Shown here: piece after piece, positions 19,986 through 31,100 of the stretch
Numbering within the stretch: position 1 is the stretch's first letter
Layout: every line of letters starts with the position of its first letter
Assembly: GCA_006503475.1 (NCBI GenBank)
Contig: RSEH01000091.1
Span: 62,001-126,000 of the forward strand
DNA from: Stentor roeselii
Lineage: Eukaryota; Ciliophora; Heterotrichea; Heterotrichida; Stentoridae
DNA length: 64,000 nucleotides
Direction: 5' to 3'
Position numbers and translations under genes: made by a program
Notes under the pieces: generated by a model
Told to the model about the DNA's origin: nothing
What the model saw: only the letters and a program-made list of their open reading frames with translations
Databases searched by the model: none

Positions 19986-21101
19986 ATGTCATCAAACTTT
20001 CTGGTAAGTCTTAAAGTTCTTAAAGACATCCACAAGGTCTACATGCATAAACATAAAGAACTCTTCACCTCTCTTAAAGAACTTGAAATTAGAGCTGCCC
20101 AAGGCCAGAACCTGCAAAAAATGCAAAATGAGATGATTAATGCGGTCAACTTAACTAAATTGTCCAGCTCTTTACTTGACCTTGATCAGAAAGCCTTTAC
20201 TGTTCTTCAGCATTTTACGGAGAAGTCGAAATGGTTTGAAAGTGTCGCTAATCGCTTTTCGATTGTTAAGAGTCAATTGGCGACTACTGAAAAAACTATC
20301 ATTAAAGAACTTAAGGCTTTTGAGGCCACCTTTGAAGAGTCTTCTAGGCTGGTCAGCAAACTTTCTCATTCTTCTGATAGTAAAATGACTGAAAAAGTGA
20401 AGGAGGTACTTCTTAGTTTGATTTCTCATGATACTTTGGATAGGGCACTTAAAAAGCAATTCGTGCCGATTAGGTTGTTGAAGTGCTTTTATATTGACTT
20501 TGGTGCGGAAGAACCTGAACTTGAAGTGCATTCTGAACTTGAAAATAGAAAAATTGTGCAGCATCTTGCGTTCTTGGTTAAAAGTATTGAAAGAGTTGCT
20601 GGGGAATTGATCAGGGTCATTAAGGACTCTGATGAGGAACAGTATCAGACTATCCAGTTTGATAGAACTTATACACCGACTAGTGTTACTCCTAGTGAGT
20701 TGAAGGTTTTGAAGCTAAAAATTAATAGGCTTCATAATAGAGGAAGTTTAACTGACGAAGAAGCTCTCAACATGTTAGGAAAAGTCAGCATAATTCCCAT
20801 CTCACCAGAAAATAACATCTCCGAAACCCTCTTCAAAAAACATGAGATATTCACAGACTTCGACCAAGACTTCGATTCTTTTCCAGAAAACCAGAAATCA
20901 GTTTTCGGAGAATCTTTCAGCAAAGAGTTAAATAAGCGAACGAAGCCAGTGAAAAGACTGAGTAAGCGATCGAGTACTCCAGCAAAGAAAATCGTCAGAA
21001 ACACCAGTCTCCCCAAGGCGATTCTCTATAATAAAATATCTTCAAAGGAAAAGTCTAAGCAAGTCAAACTTAAAAGCAAGTCACCTCACTCATTCGTGTA
21101 G
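19986..21101 (+). CDS. Helical unknown protein (371 aa)
   Basis: A 371-residue protein. Residues 1-230 are helical and coiled-coil rich (VLKDIHKVYMHKHKELFTSL), and the last ~70 are basic, Ser/Lys-rich and probably disordered, ending KSKSPHSFV. It contains several Ser/Thr-Pro sites such as YTPTSVTPSE. It shares a 30-bp spacer with the divergent coiled-coil gene at 18498-19955, so the two may be co-regulated. I recognise no family. Confidence 0.78.
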   Translation: MSSNFLVSLKVLKDIHKVYMHKHKELFTSLKELEIRAAQGQNLQKMQNEMINAVNLTKLSSSLLDLDQKAFTVLQHFTEKSKWFESVANRFSIVKSQLATTEKTIIKELKAFEATFEESSRLVSKLSHSSDSKMTEKVKEVLLSLISHDTLDRALKKQFVPIRLLKCFYIDFGAEEPELEVHSELENRKIVQHLAFLVKSIERVAGELIRVIKDSDEEQYQTIQFDRTYTPTSVTPSELKVLKLKINRLHNRGSLTDEEALNMLGKVSIIPISPENNISETLFKKHEIFTDFDQDFDSFPENQKSVFGESFSKELNKRTKPVKRLSKRSSTPAKKIVRNTSLPKAILYNKISSKEKSKQVKLKSKSPHSFV

Positions 21102-21609
21102 TAATCTTATAAATTGTAAGTATAGATTTTATGATAAATGAATGAGAAGGGATAATATCATTGTTGATTTATTATCAGGAACCAAGTATTTTTTTATGCT
21201 AAAAAAGAATTAGGTTATAATTAACATGATCGAATAATTTTTAGAATTAAATTAGGAAATATTTATACATTTAAACTACTTCAAGTTAATAATTTAGGGT
21301 AAATAGTATGTAATTATAACTGTTTAAACTCTTTCCACCTTCACATCAAAGCAAACAATAGATTTCATTACTCGAAATATATAGTTTTTAAAACTAGCTT
21401 AAATTAATCTATTAATATCCGAAAAATATTTCAAGGAATTCTTGTAACCGTTTCCATTGAAATAATATTAAACCTATCCTCCTAATCTCAGTCTTCCACA
21501 GGCGAATCCAAAACAATCCATCCAAAACTCCCTTCACAACCCATCAAATAATCCATAATTTTTACTCCAACATTTCCACCAAAGCACATCTAATAAAAAA
21601 TCAACTCAA
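21102..21609. other. Intergenic region, 508 bp, no gene seen
   Basis: A/T-rich spacer between two plus-strand genes. The first half is T/A-rich with scattered stops in all frames. The last ~130 bp before the ATG at 21610 almost lack G on the coding strand and are rich in CCA/ACA words, the composition seen upstream of several genes here. No tRNA or other RNA gene is visible. Confidence 0.6.
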
Positions 21610-22449
21610 ATGTCGAAGCCTCCCCTTCGTAGTTTCAGCGGAATAAGACGAGGACCAAGACTTCGGCCGAATTTCGCAAACAAAATGATAGAATCAGAGC
21701 AGCTCCTAGAAAAAGAATGCACTCAAGCCAACATCAACGTTTTGATCTCGATTTACTCAGAAGCGATAGAATTTTACGAGTCTTTAAACGACTCCAAAGC
21801 GAAAACTTACCAAGAAAAGCTTCAGTCTTTATTCCTAAAGCCCGAGGTGATCGCCGCGATGAACATCAACTCTTCAAGAGCTGCCAAAAAAGAAGAAAAA
21901 AAAGTCGAAGTCCAGCCAAAAATCCGAGGATCGTCGCAGATACTTTCAAATGACGATAAAGAAACGCAACAGTCAAAATCGATGAGCCGAATAATCAACT
22001 CTCAGATAAAAAGAAATTCAGAAGTCTTTAAAAAGGCCCAAATTGAGTTCAAGACCCAGGACAGCGACTTGTCTAATCGACTTGCTTCAAGGAAAAAGTC
22101 GATGTTGTCAAAAAGTACGATTTTGATGAAAGAAAATTCTTTTTCATCTAAAGTTCCTGTTGATAACATCTTGAAAGAAATTAATGAAGCTGAGAACCAG
22201 GATCAGTTTTATGAAGAACTTGATAAGATTATGAATCAACTCTGTGATGCTAAAGCTAAGAAACTAGCTGAGATTAAAATACAGTACGAGGTTCAGATGG
22301 AACCTTTAAAAAATCAAGGAATTTTAATGAAAAAGGTCCTTGATAAAATGAAAGAAGACATGGATGCAGAAATTTCAGATGTCACTGAAAAATATGCTCA
22401 AATGTACCAGGACGAGCTTCAAAAGCTAAAAAATAAGTATAAACCTTAA
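21610..22449 (+). CDS. Coiled-coil unknown protein (279 aa)
   Basis: A 279-residue protein with a basic N-terminus (MSKPPLRSFSGIRRGPRL). A helical segment at about 20-85 (LISIYSEAIEFYESLNDSKA) looks TPR/MIT-like, a Lys/Ser-rich middle follows, and a C-terminal coiled coil covers about 185-279. The MIT-like appearance is only an impression. It lies 85 bp upstream of the proteasome beta3 gene on the same strand. No function can be assigned. Confidence 0.76.
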   Translation: MSKPPLRSFSGIRRGPRLRPNFANKMIESEQLLEKECTQANINVLISIYSEAIEFYESLNDSKAKTYQEKLQSLFLKPEVIAAMNINSSRAAKKEEKKVEVQPKIRGSSQILSNDDKETQQSKSMSRIINSQIKRNSEVFKKAQIEFKTQDSDLSNRLASRKKSMLSKSTILMKENSFSSKVPVDNILKEINEAENQDQFYEELDKIMNQLCDAKAKKLAEIKIQYEVQMEPLKNQGILMKKVLDKMKEDMDAEISDVTEKYAQMYQDELQKLKNKYKP

Positions 22450-22534
22450 TTTTATTATATCTTTAAAAATCCTTTGATCTTACTTTCTCTTCCATATACT
22501 CTCAAATCCTCTTAACCAAGCATTATACTTCAAG

Positions 22535-23167
22535 ATGGTAATCTCTACCTAGTCGAATATTTTTCAGTACCACGGAGGTTCGATTATTGGCATGAAAGGC
22601 AAGAACTGTGTCGCCCTAGCGATGGACCGACGTCTAGGCGCCCAATTCAAGACAATAAGCATGAACTTTCAAAGGGTCTTCCAAATGACTGACAAGATCC
22701 TCGCTGGTTTCATAGGACTCGGGGGCGATGTGCAGACCTTAGCGGCTGAGCTGAAAGCGAAGCTAAACCTTTACAGCTTAAAAGAAAACAGATCAATCGC
22801 TCCGAAGACCTTGGCTTCAATGTTGTCACATCTTCAGTACAAAAGAAGGTTTTCACCGTACTTCATTGAACCTATCATCGCTGGACTCACATCTGACAAT
22901 GAACCTTATCTTGCCACTGCTGATTCCATCGGCTGCATGTGCGATAATGACGGGTTCTTCTGCATTGGCACTGGATCGGAAAATATGCTCGGCATCTGTG
23001 AAAGCTTTTATCAGGATGGACTTGAAGCTGATGATTTGTTTGAAGTTATTTCTCAGGCTCTCTTGTCAGGACTTGACCGGGATGCATTTTCTGGATGGGG
23101 TGCTGTTGTTTTTATCATTACTCCTGCAGGGATCACAGCTAAAACTTTGAAGGCGAGAATGGATTAG
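22535..23167 (+). CDS. PSMB3: Proteasome subunit beta type-3
   Basis: 20S proteasome beta3 subunit, a non-catalytic component of the beta ring. Coding is 22535-22537 plus 22553-23167, giving 205 residues, the same length as the human protein. An intron follows the start codon directly. Splicing gives MSNIFQYHGGSIIGMKGKNC, which aligns with the conserved N-terminus ending in GGxxxxMKGKNC. Other conserved pieces are DRRLG, the LNLYSLKE segment, FSPYFIEPIIAGL and the ending TLKARMD. As in other beta3 subunits there is no processed catalytic threonine. The frame could be mistaken for one starting at the internal ATG 22592, but homology supports the spliced start. Confidence 0.97.
22538..22552 (+). 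other. 15-nt intron immediately after the PSMB3 start codon
   Basis: GTAATCTCTACCTAG follows directly on ATG (phase 0). Its terminal TAG would end translation after five residues if retained. Removing it gives the N-terminus expected for proteasome beta3. Confidence 0.95.
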
Positions 23168-23571
23168 TTAGGATTAAGGTTAAGACTTTCTATTGAGTGA
23201 TTTTAGAAGATGTGAAAAAGATTGGGGGTGCTTTTTGGGGAGTTGGATTTTGGGTTTTTGAGGATTTTTTGGGTTTTTGAGGATTTTTGAGGAAGTTGGA
23301 GTTTGGGTTGATTAGGATTGGGAAAGTTTTAGAATATGATTTTATTTGAAGAAGGGATGAATAATTAAAGATTTTGATCAATGAAAAGTTGGATGTAGGA
23401 ATGTCTAGTTGATTTTAGAATAGAATTGCAGATATGTTGGCAGGGAGTTGACTATACTATCTTATTTATGGATTTGTCATTTTAAGATAAATTTAAGACA
23501 CTTGGAATTTAAATTATATACAGCCATATATCAGTCATGAAACCATTCCTGAAAGCATCTAATAAACCCTG
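23168..23571. other. Intergenic region, 404 bp, G/T-rich first half
   Basis: Spacer after the proteasome gene. The first ~170 bp are C-poor and G/T-rich on the + strand; the rest is A/T-rich. No gene or RNA feature is visible apart from the short tandem repeat listed separately. The promoter of the CEP164-like gene is presumably near its right end. Confidence 0.6.
23252..23293 (+). repeat. Two tandem copies of GGGTTTTTGAGGATTTTT
   Basis: An 18-19 bp G/T-rich unit is repeated twice head to tail in the 3' flank of the proteasome beta3 gene, with further partial copies on either side (GGATTTTGGG, GAGGAAGTTGG). Not a telomeric repeat: the spacing of G runs is irregular. Confidence 0.65.
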
Positions 23572-26500
23572 ATGTATCGATATTATATCAAAGACCACGG
23601 TCGAAGAAGAATAGTCGAGTACCCAGTAAAAGAAGCCACGCAACTAGCAGAGCTGATCGGTTTCGACTTTGAGCGAGAAACCCAATTCAGATGGTTTTTA
23701 AACCAAGCCCTAAACACATTGCTTCCGATAGGCTGGAAACGTGAAAGTGACCCTTTCGGCAACGTGCATTACCACAACGAAAAAACCCAAGTGACAACAA
23801 AAAACAACCCTTTAGTCTACAAGTTCCGCAAATGCTTCGAAAGACTTCTTCTCCGCGAGATGGAACAGCCTTCAGATGCAGAAAAACCTGGAGAAAGCAA
23901 ATCAGGAAAGTCCCAACTCATCGCGATTTCATCTCTCGAAGAACAAGAAGCAGTCTTTAAAAACTTGATGGAAAAAGGAGCTCATAACGAGCTTAACTTC
24001 AGTGAAAAGTTCTTAGAAATCATGAAAGAAGCTGAAGAGTTCTATGAAGCGATTTTCGTTGATGAAAGCTTCAAACCGCCGAAAAGCATCGCTGAAAGTA
24101 TTGAGTTTTTATTGGTCAACCCGGAAGAAATGGCAGATCTTGCCCGGGACTATAAGATAATCCTTGAGCCCCAGTTGATTTGGATCGCCAGGGCGGCTTT
24201 AGTCCTGCCTCTTCCGCCATTGTGGAGAAGTGAGATCAATGCATTAGGTGAGAAAGTTTACATCAATTCAGAGATCAACAATCCTCAGACAGAAGCTCCA
24301 TTTCACGCTTTTTTAAACAAATACATCCAGAAAGCACGTCTGGTTCTGCCCCAAGAAGGTGAAAAATTCATGACTTTCTACGATAAGGACTGCGTCAAGT
24401 ATGTAGTTGACTTGACAAAGCTTCCTACTAAAAGAGACTACAAAGTCCTTAAAGATGATAAACCTGATCCAGACTTGCTAAAAAAAGCTCTTTATTTTAA
24501 ACCGCAGCTTTCAAGTGAAGAGGCACTGACAGATGTCATGATCTTTGAAATTGCTCAGTCTGTCGGGATTGACATGAACCGAGAGCTTCATTTGATCTCG
24601 GCGGTTTACCAGATCATTGAGACTATCAAATCGAAAAACATTCTAAAGAACTGGGACTTCCGGATAACGATGGAAGGCACAAAGTACTGGTACAACACTA
24701 AAGACAAGAGGTCAATCCCTGACTTTCCTTATAAAGACGAAATCAAAAAGTACGTAAGAGTCGTTAGAAAAGAAGCTATTTCCAATGCCAAGACTTCAAT
24801 TAAAAAATTCTCTGAAAGACACCCTGAGTTCCAGGTCTACGGCAAAGAATTCTACGAAAGATGCAAAAAAGAAGCCATGGCTGTCACTGAGTCACTTGTC
24901 AAGAAGCATTTATCAGTAAGTTTCAAGTAGATCAATGAAAGTTTCTCTGCTTCTGGACTTGTCAAAGCGCATTTAAAACGTAAAGACAACCTTCAGGAGT
25001 ACCTTGACCTCGTCTTTGCCAATCCTTTCGATTTCGGAATTGATTCTGTAAAAGATAGTCTCGACCCAAGCCACATGAGCATCGACATGCCAGCAGAATT
25101 CAACGAAACTAAAAGATTACAAAAGATCACTGAGGACCAGGTCGAAACCCTCATAAAAGAAAAGGAAAAAGCAGTGAGTGAAGCTCGCAATGACTCCACC
25201 TTCGTGCGAAGCGATAGGGATCGAAGAAAGACGATTGTTGTGGAAAGCATTCCTTCTGAGTCTCCAACTAAACCCGACTTCAGAAGGTTCAAAACAATTG
25301 GACAGGAAGACGGCGGGGTCATCGCTGAAATCGACTCCAGTGAAGAGGACTCGAGAAGTGAACCACCCGCAGCTGAGGAAAGCGAAGACAATGAAGAATA
25401 CTTAGAACTGCAGCAGCTGGTTGAGGAAAAAATCGAACATCCTAAGGCAGCTTCAAAGCTTTCTTCAATCAGAATGGCGGTCAGTCGGAAAAACACCATT
25501 GAAAGCATTATTATCAAGGAAAGACGACAGAGCAATAATGACTTGCATCGTTCAAGTAGTGAACTCAGTGCTCTTCAAAGCGAAGACTCTCCTGATTACC
25601 GTGATATTCCTGCTAGAACCTTCGACAGAACTTCGAACTTCAAAGGAACCAGTCAAGATCTGCATAAATTCGAAGAAGAAAACAGAATTTACCAGGAATC
25701 TCAGGGAAAAGCCCATCAAGACTTCAAGTCAAAGCCAAGAAACCTGAAAAGAACATCAGAAAAAATCACATCTCCAAAAAGTCAAGACCTGCAAGAAGAT
25801 CATCTAAAACCCAGACATTCTGCTGATGTTTTTGAAAGACTCTCGCCTCGGACATCAAGAAAAAACGAGTTTCTTACTGAGCAGCTCAAAGCTCCAAGTC
25901 AAGCAAGGCAGGATTCAAATTCAATCGACCGTCTCAGCGACTCCATCAAATCTCCTGAAGCTTCATCTGAAGCAGAGCCTTTTCGAGAACTCGACCGAAA
26001 AGTGTCTTTGATCAGCGGATACGATGAAAATTTAAAACGTCCTGAAGAGCTGAAAAGAACTGACACTAAAAAATCTCCTCGATTTAAAGATGAAAGTCTT
26101 TCAGACCAAATGGATTTTTCTTCAATTGCCTCGAAAAGCGATCAACAAAGTTTGTTTGAAGACGACCTGGCAGAGATCGAAATCGACAAAAGACATGAAG
26201 AAAGATTCAAACTTGAATCAGAAAATTCTAGTGTTTCCAGATCTTTAAGGAAAAAAATCGTCAGTCAGAAAAGTTTGAAGTCAGTTATCATGTTTGAAGA
26301 CGATAAAATAAAAATCAACCCGAGACTTGCTGCTCCTGACCCTTTTGATGATTTTAAAGAAGTCACTCGGGGTACTGATGGGTTACCTGCCAGGAAAATC
26401 ACTCAGGCTGAGACTTTGAAAATGTCTGGTACGAGACATGAACTGCTTCGTAAGTCGACTAGTCCTGAAATGCTTAATAAGTTTGACTGGGTTGCTGCAA

Positions 26501-27924
26501 ACATGCATCGAGGCATTATTTATGAAACTGTCAAAACTGAACAAGCAGCATATATCAGGTCTTCTTCGAAATTGATTGAATCGTCTGATAAGATTGTTGT
26601 GAAATTGCCTAGCAAGAGGAATACAGTCACTGCCAGTCCTTTACCTGCACAGTCTGCTAGGTTGAACCCTCATGCAACCACTTTAAAGCACTTTCCCAGA
26701 GAAGACCTTAATTTAGATGATCAGGAAAAAATAAAAACTTTGAAGTACTTAGAAAGTAAAGCTGAACTCTCAGATTTAGAAGATAGTTCAGCTTTTCATG
26801 AGAAAAAAGATGGAAAAAAAGAAGAACCTGCTCCTGTTAGTAACGAGGTTTTACTTGAAAATCTAGAAACTCAGAAGAAAATTTTTGAAGAGGTTTTCAG
26901 TCCCTTATCGAAAAAACCTTTAAAATCCCCGATTTTACTTCCGAAGATCGTTAATCTCGATGTTTTCGGTGCACATATCATGAGAATTCCCAGACGCAAC
27001 AATGAACCCGAGCTAGTTTCTCCCAGACCTCGTCGCCTTGACCCTCTAGACGATAAAAAACCAATCAACCACTCACATCGCCCTGCAGAGATTGAGAAAA
27101 TCTTGCAAGTCTCTCCCGGACTTCACATCCAAAAAACTCAAATCTTAGAAAATTCTCAGTCCTTACCTGAAATCAAGCCAAAAATTAAGAAAAAACTAAA
27201 AGTCAATAAAGAGTCTCTCGCATTACAAGAAAAGTTGCTTTTTATGTACTACTTGGAACTCATCGGACACCCCAGCTGTTCCAGGTCTTCTCTCAATTTT
27301 TTCTATGTTGCCCGGCATGTGCAGCCAGTCGACGTCCTTAACATGGCGAAAAGACTTGGACTGAGAGTCTCGCCCAGTCCTTACTCGTCATTTGACAGTG
27401 ATTTGGTCTGGATCGCTTATCTTCAGATCGCGACTCCAATGCCTACTGGATTCAATTCACATACAAGGGTCTCTACTATGCTTACCTGGCCTTTAGGGAA
27501 ACATCCTGGAGATGTTTATTTCATACTTCTTGTCAAGTGTCAGAGAAGAAATCGCAATAATGAACTGAAAAAACTTGGAAAAATGCAAAAAGTTGAAAAT
27601 TTAATCTCTTTCTCTTGGTGCAGGTTTCTTAATGAAAAGAATAAAAACTTTTATTTTAATTTTTTAACTGGCGTGAGAAGTGAAGCTGCCCCGCAGATTA
27701 GTGAAAATTTTGATGTCGCGGTTGGGGTGAAGAAAAAGAATAGGTTGAAGGAGGTGTTAAGTCATGATCAAGATATTCAGGATATTATTTCGAAGTATGA
27801 TATTGAAAATAAGGGAAAGGATGAGAGGTTTTATAATTTGTCAAATTATATTATACAGACTTTGATTAGTAATGAAAGTCTCGATGAAGAATTAAAGTTT
27901 TCTGAAGGCTCTTCTGAGACTTGA
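23572..27924 (+). CDS. Protein with three CEP164-like helix+WW modules, large disordered middle
   Basis: A 1445-residue protein from exons 23572-24915 and 24931-27924. Three N-terminal modules each pair a short helical segment with a WW-type sheet: about 18-85 (FERETQFRWFLN... IGWKRESDPFGNVHYHNE), 180-245 (ILEPQLIWIARAALVLPLPP...) and 310-395 (MNRELHLISAVYQ... WDFRITMEGTKYWYNT). This resembles the single N-terminal module of CEP164, a distal-appendage protein needed for ciliary docking. Residues about 480-1190 are Ser/Lys/Glu-rich and disordered with many Ser-Pro sites. An ordered C-terminal domain (about 1200-1380) begins LLFMYYLELIGHPSCSR and is unfamiliar. A centriolar/ciliary role is inference. 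Confidence 0.82.
24916..24930 (+). other. 15-nt intron in the CEP164-like gene
   Basis: GTAAGTTTCAAGTAG, phase 0, ending in an in-frame TAG. Removing it joins the WW-module frame to the long downstream frame, which is open through 24931-25074 without needing a new start. Confidence 0.93.
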
Positions 27925-28143
27925 AGGTGTAATTAGGGATAAACTTAAGTACTAATTCAAAATCTCCTTAAAACTGCAAAAAGCTCTAAACTTAACCCAC
28001 TCTAATAAAAATACATTTTAATCTTTTATAATTGTAAATCCTTAAAAATAAACCCAAAAATCCTTCCTTGGACTCTCTTTGATTATTTCCTATCAATACC
28101 TCAAACACCTTTCAAGTGAAATTTAAATTCGGCCATATAAAAT

Positions 28144-31100
28144 ATGCTGAACTTGATCTTACTTGCCAAAATGGTTTCGTCCGAATGCAACTGGGGTTAC
28201 TACGCTAACCCATCAGGATCAGACCCTGCATGCCTGAAATGCAATGAAGCCTGCGGAAACTGCAAAGGACCAACAGAGTTCGACTGCATTCAATGTAGCG
28301 GAACATATTCCAGCATAGAAGGCATCTGCATGGCGAACTGTCCGCTGGGCTTCCAAAAGCAAGGAGCGGGCTCATGCACCAGTTCATCGTCTGATGGAGT
28401 AGTCTATTCTCTTGATTTTACTAAAATTTCCAATAGTGTGGAAGATAAGGTCAACTTGAACTCTGCAAAAATTGTAGTATCAGCAGGGTCTACAGGAAGT
28501 TTTTATCCCTATTATGATGATTATGATCCATACACGATAAGGTATAGGGGGTTTTATTTTGACGGCTCGGCTTACTTAAAAAACGATGCGCTTGAAGTTA
28601 CCTTTGGACCTGTTTTTACCGTTGCCATGTGGATTCGGCCTATGAGTGGGAATGGATATTTGTTTGGTAAGCAAAATTCGAGCAATATTAATGTTGGGAT
28701 TAAAATTCAAAATTATTATCCGAATGTTCAGTTTTTTATGGGTAGTGTTCAGACTTATGGTGGAGCAAAAGCGCTCAGTAGTGGGAAGTGGGGGTTTTTA
28801 ATGGTTAAAATGTTATTAGATACTGGGTATAAAGCTAAAATTTCAATTACTGTTGATACAACTACTTCAACCTCTTCAACTTATTCGACATATTATAAAG
28901 ATATATATAGCGACTTTTATACCACTTATGGAGCCCAGTATTCTGGAGGCACTTTTTTAGACTACTTCAATGGATACATGTGGAGCTTCATGATAGGCAA
29001 TCAAGATATCGCTGCTTCAAATTTCATTCAGACATCCAGCTGCTCAGGAGGATGTTCAATCTGCCCGACAGAAAATTCAAATGCTTGCCTACCATCTTGC
29101 AGTTCAACTCAATACATCGAGAGTGGCGTATGCAAGGACTGCAGATCAAGCTGCCAAGTATTCGGCTGTGTGAGAGACGACAAATCATGTAATCTTTGCT
29201 ATGACCGTCTTTGTGCAAATTGCACAACCTTTGAAGAAGGCTGCACATATTGCATCAAAAACGCTTTTTTGAAGTCACCCACCGAGTGTGTGTGTAACAA
29301 TGGCTATATTTGGGATGAAGAGGAAGAAATATGCAAACCTTGCGTAAAGAAGTGTAAAACTTGCAACGGAGGAGGGTATCTGGGCTGTTCTGAGTGCGAA
29401 GACGGATATTATATGTTGTGGGGTATTTGTTACTCTATATGTCCTACAGGATACTCTGTTTCAGGAAAAACATGTGCCTTGACAGGTAGTAAAAGAATTC
29501 TTGATATGATTTTTAATAAGGTTCAAGGAGTAGTTTATGACTCAGTTAACTCAATTCCTGCTGTGACTGGATCCAGTTCAACTTTTTATCCAGATTATGA
29601 ATCGAATGACCCTATCGCTGCGTATTCTCGAGGGTATTACTTTAGAGGGAATTCTCTGATGAACTTTGCACCTTATAGCACTTATACCAGTCCTTATCTG
29701 ATTTTCAGTTCAGTGTTTTATGTGGGAATCTGGTTCAACCCTTCAGTAGATACTGGGATTTTGTATTCATCAGTGAATCCTGATTATAACGTCATTCTTC
29801 AGTATAGTATTCAGTCTTTGAGACCTCGGCTTGTGATTGGATTCTACAACCTGACTTCTGAGAGTTTCGATTATCCTTCAACCAGCTGCAAAAATTTAGC
29901 AACACTAAAAGCATGGAACTATATCTTATTCAAGTTAACTTTAAGTGATAAAGGGAAAACTTCGATTACTTGTTATATTAATAAAGTGGAAGAAACATCA
30001 CAAGAAGTTGGAAAAGGGTTTTTGTTTGATAGTACTAATCAGAATTATATGTTGGCAGGTACGCAGAAGACTAATGGAGGATATGACTCTGGTTATTATA
30101 AGGGGTTTATTTTTCATATTGTGGTTGATGTTGATATTGATTTTCCTAATAAGGAAATTTCTAGCGATTGCACTGGAGGATGCCCTTATTGTATAAGTGG
30201 AGGAGACTGTTTACCCGAGTGTAATATAAGTCATTACCAGTCCGGCTCTAAGTACAACGAATGCTCTGCTTGCGACGACAACTGCAAAGAAAAAGGCTGC
30301 CGAGACATTTCAGACACTTGCAACATCTGCGGAGATAAAGGATGCAAGGTATGTTATTCATACTCAGAAGAAGACTGCAGCGACTATTACTGCAAGAGCG
30401 GTCAATATTCTGATTCTGCGACTTCAGAGTGTAAAGATTGCGATGCATCATGTGGAAATTGCACAGCTGCAGGTCCAGCAAACTGCCGAAGCTGCACAAT
30501 TAATTTCTTACTCAACAAGGCCTGCCATTCATTTTGCCCCACAGGGTACTCAATCGATTCCAAAACATGCACTTTGACCTTGAGCCACATTTTAAGTTTA
30601 AACCTTCATCAAATCAAAGGAGTAGTACCTGACAGTCAAAGCAACTTCGAAGCTTTAGCTGGAAGTATTTCTAGTTTTTACCCGAATTTCGACTCTAGTG
30701 ACCCCTGGCCACAGATCTATCGAGGGTATTATTTTAATGGAGTGAGTTATTTACAGCTTCCTCCGAATGCGAATGACTCAAGTTTGATCACTTTTGGAAA
30801 TGCTTGGGTTGTCACTTTTTGGATCAGGGCTGAAAGTGATGGGACTGTTTTTGTTAAACAAAAATCGGATTATGGGTACTGCTTGAGAGCGATTTTAACT
30901 GGAAATAAAGTAAAAGTTGAACTGCAATTGAATAATCTTGCTGTTGTTACCACTGATAAGTCTCTAGGGAATATCTGGAATTATGTTATTATTAGAGTCA
31001 GGTTTGAAAACACAGGAGATTCTTCTGTTCAAGTGATAATCAATGGAGAATCACAGATGTTTGATGCAGGTTCAGGTGCTTATGCTGACTTAAAATCCAG

